From Azoarcus sp. KH32C (GTDB lineage: Bacteria > Pseudomonadota > Gammaproteobacteria > Burkholderiales > Rhodocyclaceae): a stretch of 64,000 bases of DNA. The position numbers and the translations under genes were made by a program. The notes beneath the pieces were generated by a model, which was given only the letters and a program-made list of their open reading frames with translations, did not search any database and was not told where the DNA came from. Shown one piece after another: positions 50,824 to 58,632 of this stretch (positions are counted from its first letter, which is position 1; the number at the start of each line of letters is the position of its first letter). The DNA lies in contig NC_020516.1 of NCBI RefSeq assembly GCF_000349945.1, positions 372,001 to 436,000 of the forward strand, read 5' to 3'.

Positions 50824-53145
50824 ATGCGGCTCTCGGTAGTCATCCCGGTACATAACGGCGCGGCGGTGGTGAGCGGTTTGCTCGAATCCCTGGCTGCGCA
50901 GCGACTCGACGGGATCGCGGGCTGCGAATTCATCGCCGTCGACGATGGCTCCCGCGACCGGACAGCGGAGTTCCTTGCTGCGCATTCGTGGCTCCGCGTG
51001 CTGCATCATTCCGACTGCCGCGGTGCGGGAGCGGCCCGCAACACTGGCGCGCGCGCGGCCCAAGGCGATTTCCTTCTTTTTCTCGATGCCGACACGCGGC
51101 TTCGCGACCCGGATTTCCTGCGCCAGTGCGTCGCCGTCTTCGAGGCTCATCCGGAAGACGACGCGATTTCGGGCTGCTATTACGACCGCAATCCCGGCGG
51201 CGGCGCCTTCGCGCGCTACCTGGACGTGTGCGAGGCGGCGATGCGCGCGGACGGACTCGATCGGCCCGCTGCCGGAGTCTTGAGCGGATCGGTGTGCTGC
51301 ATACGACGCACAGTCTTCCTGAGCCTCGGCGGATTCAGCGAGCACACCAAGGTCGTGCTCGAGGATCCCGAGCTGGGATGCCGTTTGCACGCGGCCGGAT
51401 ACCGGACTCGGCTTTCCGGCGCGCTGCGTGTCGAGCACCGCCAGCCCGGTTTCCTGTCCTACATGCGCGAACTGGTGCCGCGGGCGCGCCACTACATGAA
51501 GCTCATCCGGCACTACCGCATCTTCAACCCGATGATGGGGGGCGCAGCCGAGGGGCTTGGCAGAGGTACGCTGGTTCTCGGCGTGGGCCTGCTCGTCGCC
51601 GCGATCGCGCTGCCGTGGCTCGCTCCGCTCGGCGCATTTTCGCTCGGGCTGGCGGCGTGGATGTCGCGCCGCTTTCTCGGGGATCTCGCACGCAGCGAGG
51701 GCCTGTTGTTCGTGCCGACCGGGTTGGCCTTCCATGTCGCGACCAGCGCAGCGATCGTCCTCGGGGGAGGATTGGCGCTGAAAGACATGGCGTCGCGCAG
51801 CATCCGCAGTCGGCTCGTCGACGTAACGGTCGTGCTGGCTTACCTCAGGAGCCTGCTGTCGCGCGGCTCGCCCGGCTACCTGATCCAGTTCCTGACCCAC
51901 CGCTGCAACGCCCACTGCCGGCACTGCTTCGACGATCCACAGCGCCAGACGATCGGTCGCACCGCCGAACTCGACTTGGCGCGCATCGAGCGCCTCGCGC
52001 AACGCACCGGTGTGCTCGGCCACTTGTCGCTCACCGGCGGCGAGCCGCTGCTGCGCGACGACTTGCCAGAAATCATCGCCGCCTACTACCGGGCGGGCGT
52101 GCGCTCGATCAGCGTGTCGACGAACGGTTCCTACCCGGAGAAGCTGGAGTCGCTGCTTGTGCGACTGCCGCAGGTCGCGCCCTTCGGGCGCATCATGGTG
52201 ACCTTGTCGGTGGATGGCGTCGGCGTTGACCACGACCGCCTCCGCGGGGTGCCGGGTCTCTTCGCGAAAGTCGAGCAGTCCTTGCGCTTGCTGTGTGAGG
52301 CGCGGCAATGGCTGCCGCAGTTGCGCGTCCATGCATGCATTGCGGCCACCGCCGAAAATGCTGCAGCCGTGCCGGCTATCATTGCCCACCTGAAACGGTT
52401 CCGACTCGATCAGCTCGAGATGACGCGTTTGCGCGGAAAACCGGCGGATGCGTCGCTGCAGGGCGTCGACGATGCCACGTACGATCGCCTCGCTGCCTGC
52501 CTTGCCGAGGCAAACGGCGCGGCGTCCGGACTGTCGAAGGTCTTCGCTCTGCTCGACCGCGCCATGTTCGCCGTCGTCAAATCGCCGCAGCAGCCTTGGC
52601 CCTGCGGCGACTGTCTTGCGGGGCGCCGCCTCGCAGTGATTCACGCGGACGGTTCCGTCCTGCCGTGCGAGATGATCCGCGATGTGCGTCCCGGCGACGC
52701 GGCTGAGTTCGACAATTTCATCGTCGGCCGTCTCGCGGATCACGGGGACGATCTGCGAGCATTGCTGCGCAGCGGCCGGGCGCGTTGGGTTGCAGAATAC
52801 ATTCGGCGAACGCAATGTCGTTGTTCCTTCGAATGCGCGATCTTTACGACGATGGTCTATCGACCGTGGACGCTGCCGCGCTTTCTCGTGCGCGGGGCGT
52901 TCGCGGCCAAGCGCTCAGGATTCACGTTGCACCGCCATGAGAAAACGGGACAGCGCGAGTCCGAGCAGCACGGACAGGATCCACGGAGCGGCCTGGAAGG
53001 ACGCGAGCTTCGCGAACTCCTTCACGCCGAGGAGGGCGATCAGCCCCGTCACGAGTATCCAGTATTCTTTGCGCCCGGCACCGTGGCGCCGCATGTCCGC
53101 CCACAGCCAGGCGGCTGCCGGCACGATCAGCACGAGGTCGTATAG
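50824..53145 (+). CDS. Glycosyltransferase 2 - radical SAM fusion protein
   Basis: About 773 residues. A GT2 domain (1-235) has VDDGSRD and LDADT (88-92), then a hydrophobic hairpin (about 248-315). A radical SAM domain begins near 350 with CNAHCRHC (C361, C365, C368) binding the 4Fe-4S cluster and GGEP (405-408). Late cysteines (CGDC, PCEM, CRCSFEC; about 604-690) suggest a SPASM-like auxiliary-cluster region. Fusion of a sugar transferase to a radical SAM enzyme is unusual. Residues after about 697 are antisense to the opposing gene and look atypical, so the evolved end may be near 52915. The ATG at 50824 is chosen; TTG at 50788 is possible. Confidence 0.85.
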   Translation: MRLSVVIPVHNGAAVVSGLLESLAAQRLDGIAGCEFIAVDDGSRDRTAEFLAAHSWLRVLHHSDCRGAGAARNTGARAAQGDFLLFLDADTRLRDPDFLRQCVAVFEAHPEDDAISGCYYDRNPGGGAFARYLDVCEAAMRADGLDRPAAGVLSGSVCCIRRTVFLSLGGFSEHTKVVLEDPELGCRLHAAGYRTRLSGALRVEHRQPGFLSYMRELVPRARHYMKLIRHYRIFNPMMGGAAEGLGRGTLVLGVGLLVAAIALPWLAPLGAFSLGLAAWMSRRFLGDLARSEGLLFVPTGLAFHVATSAAIVLGGGLALKDMASRSIRSRLVDVTVVLAYLRSLLSRGSPGYLIQFLTHRCNAHCRHCFDDPQRQTIGRTAELDLARIERLAQRTGVLGHLSLTGGEPLLRDDLPEIIAAYYRAGVRSISVSTNGSYPEKLESLLVRLPQVAPFGRIMVTLSVDGVGVDHDRLRGVPGLFAKVEQSLRLLCEARQWLPQLRVHACIAATAENAAAVPAIIAHLKRFRLDQLEMTRLRGKPADASLQGVDDATYDRLAACLAEANGAASGLSKVFALLDRAMFAVVKSPQQPWPCGDCLAGRRLAVIHADGSVLPCEMIRDVRPGDAAEFDNFIVGRLADHGDDLRALLRSGRARWVAEYIRRTQCRCSFECAIFTTMVYRPWTLPRFLVRGAFAAKRSGFTLHRHEKTGQRESEQHGQDPRSGLEGRELRELLHAEEGDQPRHEYPVFFAPGTVAPHVRPQPGGCRHDQHEVV

Positions 53146-54141
53146 GAAGGTCAGCGGCAGTGCGAGCGGCGTCGCAAAACACAGCACCGCGGCTTGCAAG
53201 CCCTGGGATTCCGTGTGGCGTCGGCCGCGCCACCACACGGCGGCGACGAGGATCAGCATCAGCGCACTGACCGCGTACTGAATGCTCCAGGCCTGCGCGA
53301 GCGACATTCCGGCCAGACGCGCGGCCGACCACGCGGTGGCCATCGCCGGCAGTGTGAAGGCGCCGACAGTGAAGCCGTCGAGATGGAAGAGGCTGGTGCC
53401 GATGAATGCGAACCACGGGTCGTCTCCGAGCATGACGACGCTGACCAGCACGGTTGCCAGCACGCTCGCGGCGGCGGCGGCGAAGACTCGCCAATGGCCG
53501 CCGGCGAGCAGCGCAAAAGGCACGAGGATGCCGAAATGGGGTTTCACGCTGGCGAGCCCGATCAGCACGCCGGCGCGCAAGGGGTGACTGCGCACGAGCA
53601 GCAGCCCGAGTCCGAGGAGGCCGGCCGTCAGGAAGCCGGTCTGGCCATACATCAGGTTGAAGAAGGCAGGCGGTGCCGCGAGCGCGAAGGGCAGTGCGAT
53701 ATGGCCGGGCAGGATCCTGCGGATCGTCGCCAGGTAGGGCAGCGCGGTGACCGCGAGCCAGCCCGCCCACGCGAGGAGGTAGGGCAGATAGGCAAGCGGG
53801 ATGACGAGGAGGATGAAAGTCGGCGGATACATCCACGGCGCGAAGCCGACGTTGGCCGCCTGCCGCTCGTCGATGTTGTCGTAGATGCGGTGCGCCGCCG
53901 CCTTGCCCGCTGCGATCATGGAGCGCGGCAGGTAGACGAATTCCGCTGGCACTTCGCGGACAAGCAGCGATGCGGCGTAGGTCGACGTGAAGTCGGTATA
54001 GAGCGGCACTTCGCCGCGCGCGGCGTCGCGATAGCCTTCGGCGAACTTTCCGCCGATGAAGACGGCGTAGCCGAACACGACGACCCACAGGAGCGCCGCC
54101 AGCGGCAGGGCCCGGCGCTGCGGGCGCGTGTCCTCGTTCAG
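52915..54141 (-). CDS. GT87/DUF2029-like polytopic membrane glycosyltransferase, probable CTG start
   Basis: About 408 residues with roughly 10 membrane spans. Conserved GT87-type segments are LYTDFTSTYAAS (acidic first loop), GFAPWMYPPTF, LMYGQTGFL and LASVKPHFG. No ATG, GTG or TTG lies near the expected N-terminus. A CTG at 54141 overlaps the ccsA stop as CTGA, the same geometry as the ATGA junctions elsewhere, and gives a good signal-like first helix. It is the last gene of the 11-heme operon and converges with the GT2-radical SAM gene with about 230 nt overlap. Confidence 0.78.
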   Translation of the reverse strand: MNEDTRPQRRALPLAALLWVVVFGYAVFIGGKFAEGYRDAARGEVPLYTDFTSTYAASLLVREVPAEFVYLPRSMIAAGKAAAHRIYDNIDERQAANVGFAPWMYPPTFILLVIPLAYLPYLLAWAGWLAVTALPYLATIRRILPGHIALPFALAAPPAFFNLMYGQTGFLTAGLLGLGLLLVRSHPLRAGVLIGLASVKPHFGILVPFALLAGGHWRVFAAAAASVLATVLVSVVMLGDDPWFAFIGTSLFHLDGFTVGAFTLPAMATAWSAARLAGMSLAQAWSIQYAVSALMLILVAAVWWRGRRHTESQGLQAAVLCFATPLALPLTFLYDLVLIVPAAAWLWADMRRHGAGRKEYWILVTGLIALLGVKEFAKLASFQAAPWILSVLLGLALSRFLMAVQRES

Positions 54142-54962
54142 ATGGCCCCCTTGTGCAGCGCGGTTGTGACGAAGGGGATGCCGAAGAAGGTGAAGAAGGC
54201 GATGACGAAGGTGCCAGTGGTCAGCATCGAGTTCGTCAGTGGGCGCGTGCGGAAGGAGGCGCGGATGTGCAGCGTCAGGCCGATCGCGAGCCAGGTGACG
54301 AGCGACCACACTTCGAGCGGATCCCACGACCAGTAGCGGCCCCACGCATCCTGCGCCCAGATCGCGCCGGCGGCGATGCCGAGGGTATCGAAGATCAGCG
54401 CGAGGGCCATGCAGCGATAGGCGGTCGCATCGAGTTCGTTGTCGCTTGGCAGGCGTTGCAGTCTCGCGGTGCCGATGCCGAGCTGGCGGAAGATCGTGAT
54501 CAATGCGATGCCCAGCGCGACGAAGGCGGCGCCGAGGAAGATCTTCAGGAAGGCGATGTGGATGAAGAGCCAGATCGTGTGGTAGGTCGGCGGCAGCGAC
54601 GACTCGTCCATCGGGATCATGATCATCCAGCCCATCAGCATCGTCACGATGGGCAGCACGAAGGCTGCAAACGCACGCACCCGCGGCAGCAGCACGTAGC
54701 CGATCCACACCGCGGCGGCCAGGCCCCAGACGTTCGCCGACAGCATTTCGAAGGTGTTGATCACCGGCAGGTGGCCGATGCGCATCCAGCGCGCGCCGAA
54801 TGCGAGGGTATGCAGTGCCCAGGCGAGGAGCAGCAGCACGAAGATGCGTTTCGGCCAGTCGCGGCGGAACACCAGCCCGAAGATTGCGGTTGCGGTGGCG
54901 ATGCTATAGGTGAGAACCGAGGCCCAGAAGGCCATCACCTCGATCTGGAGCAGGTCTGTCAT
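54138..54962 (-). CDS. ccsA: CcsA/ResC-like System II cytochrome c maturation protein (second copy)
   Basis: A 274-residue polytopic protein with WWD motif WGRYWSWDPLEVWSLVTW and histidine-bearing loops (IGHLPVINTFEML; LFIHIAFLK; LTLHIR). It is homologous along its length to the 13057-13869 copy (EMLSANVWGL against EILCSNVWSL; FFTFFGIPFV against FLTFFGVPFV). With the ResB encoded at 57610 it probably matures the 11-heme cytochrome at the head of this operon. ATG overlaps the TPR gene stop. Confidence 0.93.
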   Translation of the reverse strand: MTDLLQIEVMAFWASVLTYSIATATAIFGLVFRRDWPKRIFVLLLLAWALHTLAFGARWMRIGHLPVINTFEMLSANVWGLAAAVWIGYVLLPRVRAFAAFVLPIVTMLMGWMIMIPMDESSLPPTYHTIWLFIHIAFLKIFLGAAFVALGIALITIFRQLGIGTARLQRLPSDNELDATAYRCMALALIFDTLGIAAGAIWAQDAWGRYWSWDPLEVWSLVTWLAIGLTLHIRASFRTRPLTNSMLTTGTFVIAFFTFFGIPFVTTALHKGAI

Positions 54963-55828
54963 GGTTTCTTGTACATCTCGATCCTGTCGGCGTGCTTGAT
55001 CTCATATTGCTGCACGCCGTTCTTGTCCTGGGTGCCCGGGATCGGCATCTTGACCGCGACGCCCTTGCCGTCGCGGCGCAATTCCGCTTCGGTGAAACCC
55101 GGCGGGATGCCGCGCGTCGGGCCCCACGGTCCGCGCCCCAGCTTCGATTCCCATTCCCAGATCGCCGAACGGGCCTGGGCCACCTTCAGCCGGAACGGAT
55201 CCTTGTCCGGCACCACGTGCAGGAAGCTGCGCATCCCGCCGAGGGCCGATTCGAGGTCGCCGAGCGCTTCGGATGCCGTGGCATGCGAGAAATAGGCATC
55301 GGCACGCATCGGGTCGCGATCGATCTCGGATTCATAGTAATCGCGGGCTTGGGCGAAGCGGCGCCGCTGCATCATGATGTCGCCCATGACGTGATAGGCG
55401 TCCGGATTTTTGGGATCCAGATACATCGCCTTCATCGTCGATTCGGTGGCGCGGTCCGGCTGGCCGGCCTTCAGGAAGTCGCGTGCGAGGCCGAGCATCG
55501 CGTTGATCGTCACCCGCTTGACCTCATCCTGGTGGCCGGCCGGATCCTTGTTCGGGTCGATCGTCAGGCCGTCGGACTTCGGCGGTGCTTCCGCCGTCTC
55601 CTCGGTGCGCATCCGGTCGGGGCCGTGCGGCGCGGAGTAGGGAAACGGCGAATGCGAGACTGTGCTGCCGCTTTCGACGCCTCGCCCCGGGAGCAGCGAG
55701 ACGATCGTTGCGATCGTTGCGATGGCGAAAGGCACCGCAATGATCGAGCTCTTGCGGTAATCGCGGCCCCGTGCGGGGCGCGCGGGTGGTGTTGGCGGTG
55801 TTGCGGGCATCGGCGAAGCGTCTGTCAC
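54959..55828 (-). CDS. Membrane-anchored TPR protein (second copy)
   Basis: A 289-residue protein with one membrane helix (about 29-47), two to three TPRs (about 95-200; FLKAGQPDRATESTMKAMYLDPKNPDAY) and a basic C-terminal extension. It begins with GTG at 55828 (GTGA overlap). Like the 11184-11813 product it ends a TPR block with a PDKDPFRLKVAQA/QDDPFRDSAEAA-type helix, so the two are paralogues. Likely role: apocytochrome binding during heme attachment. Confidence 0.87.
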   Translation of the reverse strand: MTDASPMPATPPTPPARPARGRDYRKSSIIAVPFAIATIATIVSLLPGRGVESGSTVSHSPFPYSAPHGPDRMRTEETAEAPPKSDGLTIDPNKDPAGHQDEVKRVTINAMLGLARDFLKAGQPDRATESTMKAMYLDPKNPDAYHVMGDIMMQRRRFAQARDYYESEIDRDPMRADAYFSHATASEALGDLESALGGMRSFLHVVPDKDPFRLKVAQARSAIWEWESKLGRGPWGPTRGIPPGFTEAELRRDGKGVAVKMPIPGTQDKNGVQQYEIKHADRIEMYKKP

Positions 55829-56757
55829 TGTGTGAGAACCTTGGCCGTACCTGCTTGCAACTGCCGTGCCACAACGGCTTCATCCACGGCGAAGCGGGTG
55901 CCGAAGCAGACGAAGCCGCCGTCCGGGCGATGCAGGCTGCGGGCATAGATCGTCATGCCTTGGGCATCGGTCGCCCAGCGCCCGCCCTTCAGGACCTTCT
56001 GCGGCTCAGTGATGTCGGGTGCGACCGTGCCATTCTTGGGCGGCGCGGGGTTGCGCTGGCCGTCCTTGAGCGCCAGGTCGTAGGCGTTGTTGTACCAGTC
56101 GGCGACATGTTCATAGACATTGCCGCCCATGTTGTAGAGGCCGTATGCGGAGCGGCCGTTGGCGAATGCGTCGATGGGGGCCGGACTGCATCCGGAATGC
56201 GACTTGTAGCCGGCGAAGGTGTCGTCCGGATATTCGTCGCCCCACGGGTACATGCGATGATCGGTGCCGCGTGCGGCCTTGACCCATTCGATCTCGGTTG
56301 GCAGGCGGAAGCCCATCCACTGCGCGAATTCGACCGACAGGTTGTTCGACAGGTGCGTTGCCGGGAGGTCCCGGTCGGGAGCCGTCAGCGTGTAGCCCGA
56401 CTTGCCGTTTCCCCTCACGGCGCATCCGTCGGCCTCCCCCGCATATTCACTGCGGTGCTTGACGTTGGGCTGATCCATGAAGCGCTTGAAGTCGCGTGCC
56501 CGAGCCTCGAACTTGGCCATGTAGAAGCCGTCAAGCCAGATCTGGACGTCGCGGTAGTACTTGCCGTCCACAGGCCGCTGGTTGTTGAGGTGGTCGGTGT
56601 TTTCGACCCCGTACCAGAAGTTGCCGGCCGGGATATGGACGAACTCGACGCCATTGATCAGCACCTCGCGCGGTAGCGGAGTGCCGGGGGTTTGGGCGAA
56701 CGACAGCGTGGATGCCGCAGTGGCGATCAGGAATGCGGCGTAGCGAAGTGGTTTCAT
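55825..56757 (-). CDS. Exported SUMF1/FGE-fold protein (1)
   Basis: A 310-residue protein with signal MKPLRYAAFLIATAASTLSFA and a formylglycine-generating-enzyme (FGE-sulfatase) fold: VEFVHIPAGNFWYG, GFRLPTEIEWVKAARG, YPWGDEYP, NMGGNVYEHVADW, KGGRW. The region where true FGE has its cysteine pair reads MTIYARSLHRP, with no cysteine, so formylglycine formation is unlikely. Being periplasmic and encoded between TPR and SUMF1-like genes within a cytochrome operon, it may bind or modify the cytochrome or a cofactor; this is unproven. Confidence 0.88.
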   Translation of the reverse strand: MKPLRYAAFLIATAASTLSFAQTPGTPLPREVLINGVEFVHIPAGNFWYGVENTDHLNNQRPVDGKYYRDVQIWLDGFYMAKFEARARDFKRFMDQPNVKHRSEYAGEADGCAVRGNGKSGYTLTAPDRDLPATHLSNNLSVEFAQWMGFRLPTEIEWVKAARGTDHRMYPWGDEYPDDTFAGYKSHSGCSPAPIDAFANGRSAYGLYNMGGNVYEHVADWYNNAYDLALKDGQRNPAPPKNGTVAPDITEPQKVLKGGRWATDAQGMTIYARSLHRPDGGFVCFGTRFAVDEAVVARQLQAGTAKVLTQ

Positions 56758-56767
56758 GGCAGGGTCC

Positions 56768-57613
56768 TCATTCCTCGCGCACGACGCGTAGGCCGATATG
56801 GTCGAGCGTGTCCTGTTTCGGATAGCGTCCGCGCATCGTGCAGCGCGCCTGCATGAACTCGGTGCGGACGCTGCCGCCGCGGATGACGGCCTTGTCGAGG
56901 CCAGCTTTGTAGCGCGGGTTATACAGGCTGTGCTTGGTGTAAGCATCGGGGGCGTAATCGTCGGCGGTCCATTCCCATACATTGCCGAGCAGGTCGTAGA
57001 AGCCGGCGGTGTTGGGGTTGCGGCTGCCGACGGGTTCGGGGGGGCGAGGTGCATGGATGTCGGCGACCGCCTGGAGAGCGAGATCTTCGGGCGTCGTGGG
57101 CACGCCCTGGTCGAGCGTCTTCGGGTTGGCGCCGCGGCATGCGAATTCCCATTCGGCTTCGGTCGGCAGACGGAAGCGATAGCGGTTCTTGTACAGCGCG
57201 TTGAGTCGGTCGGTGAAGGCGTTCGCTTGCTCCCACGTGACGCGTGCCACCGGCAGGTTTTGAGGCAGGCTTGCATCGCCGTCGGGTAGCGCGCCCATCA
57301 CCTTCAGCCATTGCTTGCGCGTGATTTCGTGGCTGCCGAGCCAGTAAGCGTCGAGGCAAGCTTCATGCGCCGGGCCTTCGTCATGGGACAGCGACTGTGT
57401 GTAATTCAGTCTGACCCAACCGCCATCGACCTCAGGGGGGATTTGCCGATCGTTGCCCATCCGGTAGCACGACTTCTCGACGTGGATGAATTCGATCGCA
57501 ACTTGCGGGTCCTGCCAGATCCGGGGCGTGCCGGGACTTGCAGCATGCGCGGCCGATCCGAGCAGGGCGCCGGCGAGGATCAGCGCCGCGGGGGGCGTAG
57601 TGAACGGTCTCAT
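56768..57613 (-). CDS. Exported SUMF1/FGE-fold protein (2)
   Basis: A 281-residue protein with signal ending AAHAA. FGE-like blocks are IEFIHVEKSCYRMGND, FRLPTEAEWEFACRG, DLLGNVWEWTADD, VIRGGS and GLRVVREE. The active-site region has ARCTMRGR, keeping only one of the two cysteines of canonical FGE. It is coupled to resB upstream (ATGA overlap) and lies 10 nt before the second SUMF1-like gene. The two are divergent paralogues. Specific function unknown. Confidence 0.88.
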   Translation of the reverse strand: MRPFTTPPAALILAGALLGSAAHAASPGTPRIWQDPQVAIEFIHVEKSCYRMGNDRQIPPEVDGGWVRLNYTQSLSHDEGPAHEACLDAYWLGSHEITRKQWLKVMGALPDGDASLPQNLPVARVTWEQANAFTDRLNALYKNRYRFRLPTEAEWEFACRGANPKTLDQGVPTTPEDLALQAVADIHAPRPPEPVGSRNPNTAGFYDLLGNVWEWTADDYAPDAYTKHSLYNPRYKAGLDKAVIRGGSVRTEFMQARCTMRGRYPKQDTLDHIGLRVVREE

Positions 57614-58632
57614 GATGGGATCGATTTAGCGGAAAGGGGACGGAAGACGATGCGCGAGTAGAACCAGACAAGCGAAATGACGGCGACGGCGATGGTGCCG
57701 ATGAGCCAGGGTTTGGTCGGGTCGGCGACGATCCGGTAGCCCATCCAGGAGTCGAGGCGGACGTAGGTCAGCGTGCCTTCGGGCAGCACGAGTTGCTCGC
57801 CGGGGGAAAGGGTATGCCGTTCGTCGCCTACGCGCAGGATGAGGCGGTCGGTGTCCGACCCGGCGCCGAGATTGGCACGGACATGGGCGCCAGTCTGTTC
57901 TTCTGAGGGCGCTTCGATGTCGACCATCAGCCAGGCTTGCCGGCCGTCGGGCAATTGCCATTCGTTGGCGCCCGCGAAGGCGCCGTTGTTGCTGTCCCGC
58001 AGCTGCACGGTGCCCAACTCGTCGGTGCCGTCGGTCTTCTGCCAGCGGAATACGGGCGAAAAACCGCGATGGCGGGTCGTATAGATGCGATAGCCCGCGA
58101 GGATCAGCGGGATGTCGTCGCCGATATCGGCCGTATGAGTCGCGCCGTCGGCGCGCCAGCGGACGCGGTTGTAGGTGGCGTGGTAGTGGCCGCGCTCGGG
58201 ATAGTTTTCGGTGAATCCGAGATTCGTGAAGCGCAGGTCGTCGAGACGCCGGCTGTGCAATGCGCCGCTCGTTTCCGAGATCAGCTTGCCGTCGAAGGCG
58301 GTGCCTCCGGTGACGGTCGCCTGGCCTTCGAAGTAGGTGAGTCGCGCTACGACGAGTGTGACGACGAGGGCGAGTAGAGCCAGGTGAAAGACGAGCAGCG
58401 GCAGGTCGGCGCGGAAGCGGCGATTCGTGACGATCGCCGCAAGCAGGTTGGCGGTCAGCAGCGAGAACGGAAGCAGCATCGCCAGGGTGGCGCTGCGCTC
58501 CGGGATGCGGGCCCAGAGCGCGCAGCCGGCCATGACCACGAAGAACGCGGCCGACAGCTTGGGCGAAGCAAGCAGCACCACCCAGCGCGGTGTTTGCCGC
58601 CTTGCGCCGGGAGCAGGGCTTAGAACCCGCAC
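57610..58632 (-). CDS. resB: ResB/Ccs1-like System II cytochrome c maturation protein (second copy)
   Basis: A 340-residue protein with three N-terminal spans, a beta-rich periplasmic domain and a terminal span after DSWMGYRIVADPTKPW. Blocks matching the first copy are LLVFHLALLALV and YRIYTTRHRGFSPVFRW. It starts with GTG at 58632 and overlaps the 11-heme cytochrome stop by 13 nt, so synthase and substrate are translated from the same message. The operon order is cytochrome, ResB, SUMF1-like x2, TPR, CcsA. Confidence 0.92.
   Translation of the reverse strand: MRVLSPAPGARRQTPRWVVLLASPKLSAAFFVVMAGCALWARIPERSATLAMLLPFSLLTANLLAAIVTNRRFRADLPLLVFHLALLALVVTLVVARLTYFEGQATVTGGTAFDGKLISETSGALHSRRLDDLRFTNLGFTENYPERGHYHATYNRVRWRADGATHTADIGDDIPLILAGYRIYTTRHRGFSPVFRWQKTDGTDELGTVQLRDSNNGAFAGANEWQLPDGRQAWLMVDIEAPSEEQTGAHVRANLGAGSDTDRLILRVGDERHTLSPGEQLVLPEGTLTYVRLDSWMGYRIVADPTKPWLIGTIAVAVISLVWFYSRIVFRPLSAKSIPS

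Noticed and set aside
55825..57613. Formylglycine-generating enzymes for sulfatases
   Set aside because: The catalytic cysteine pair is not intact in either protein and no sulfatase gene is nearby.
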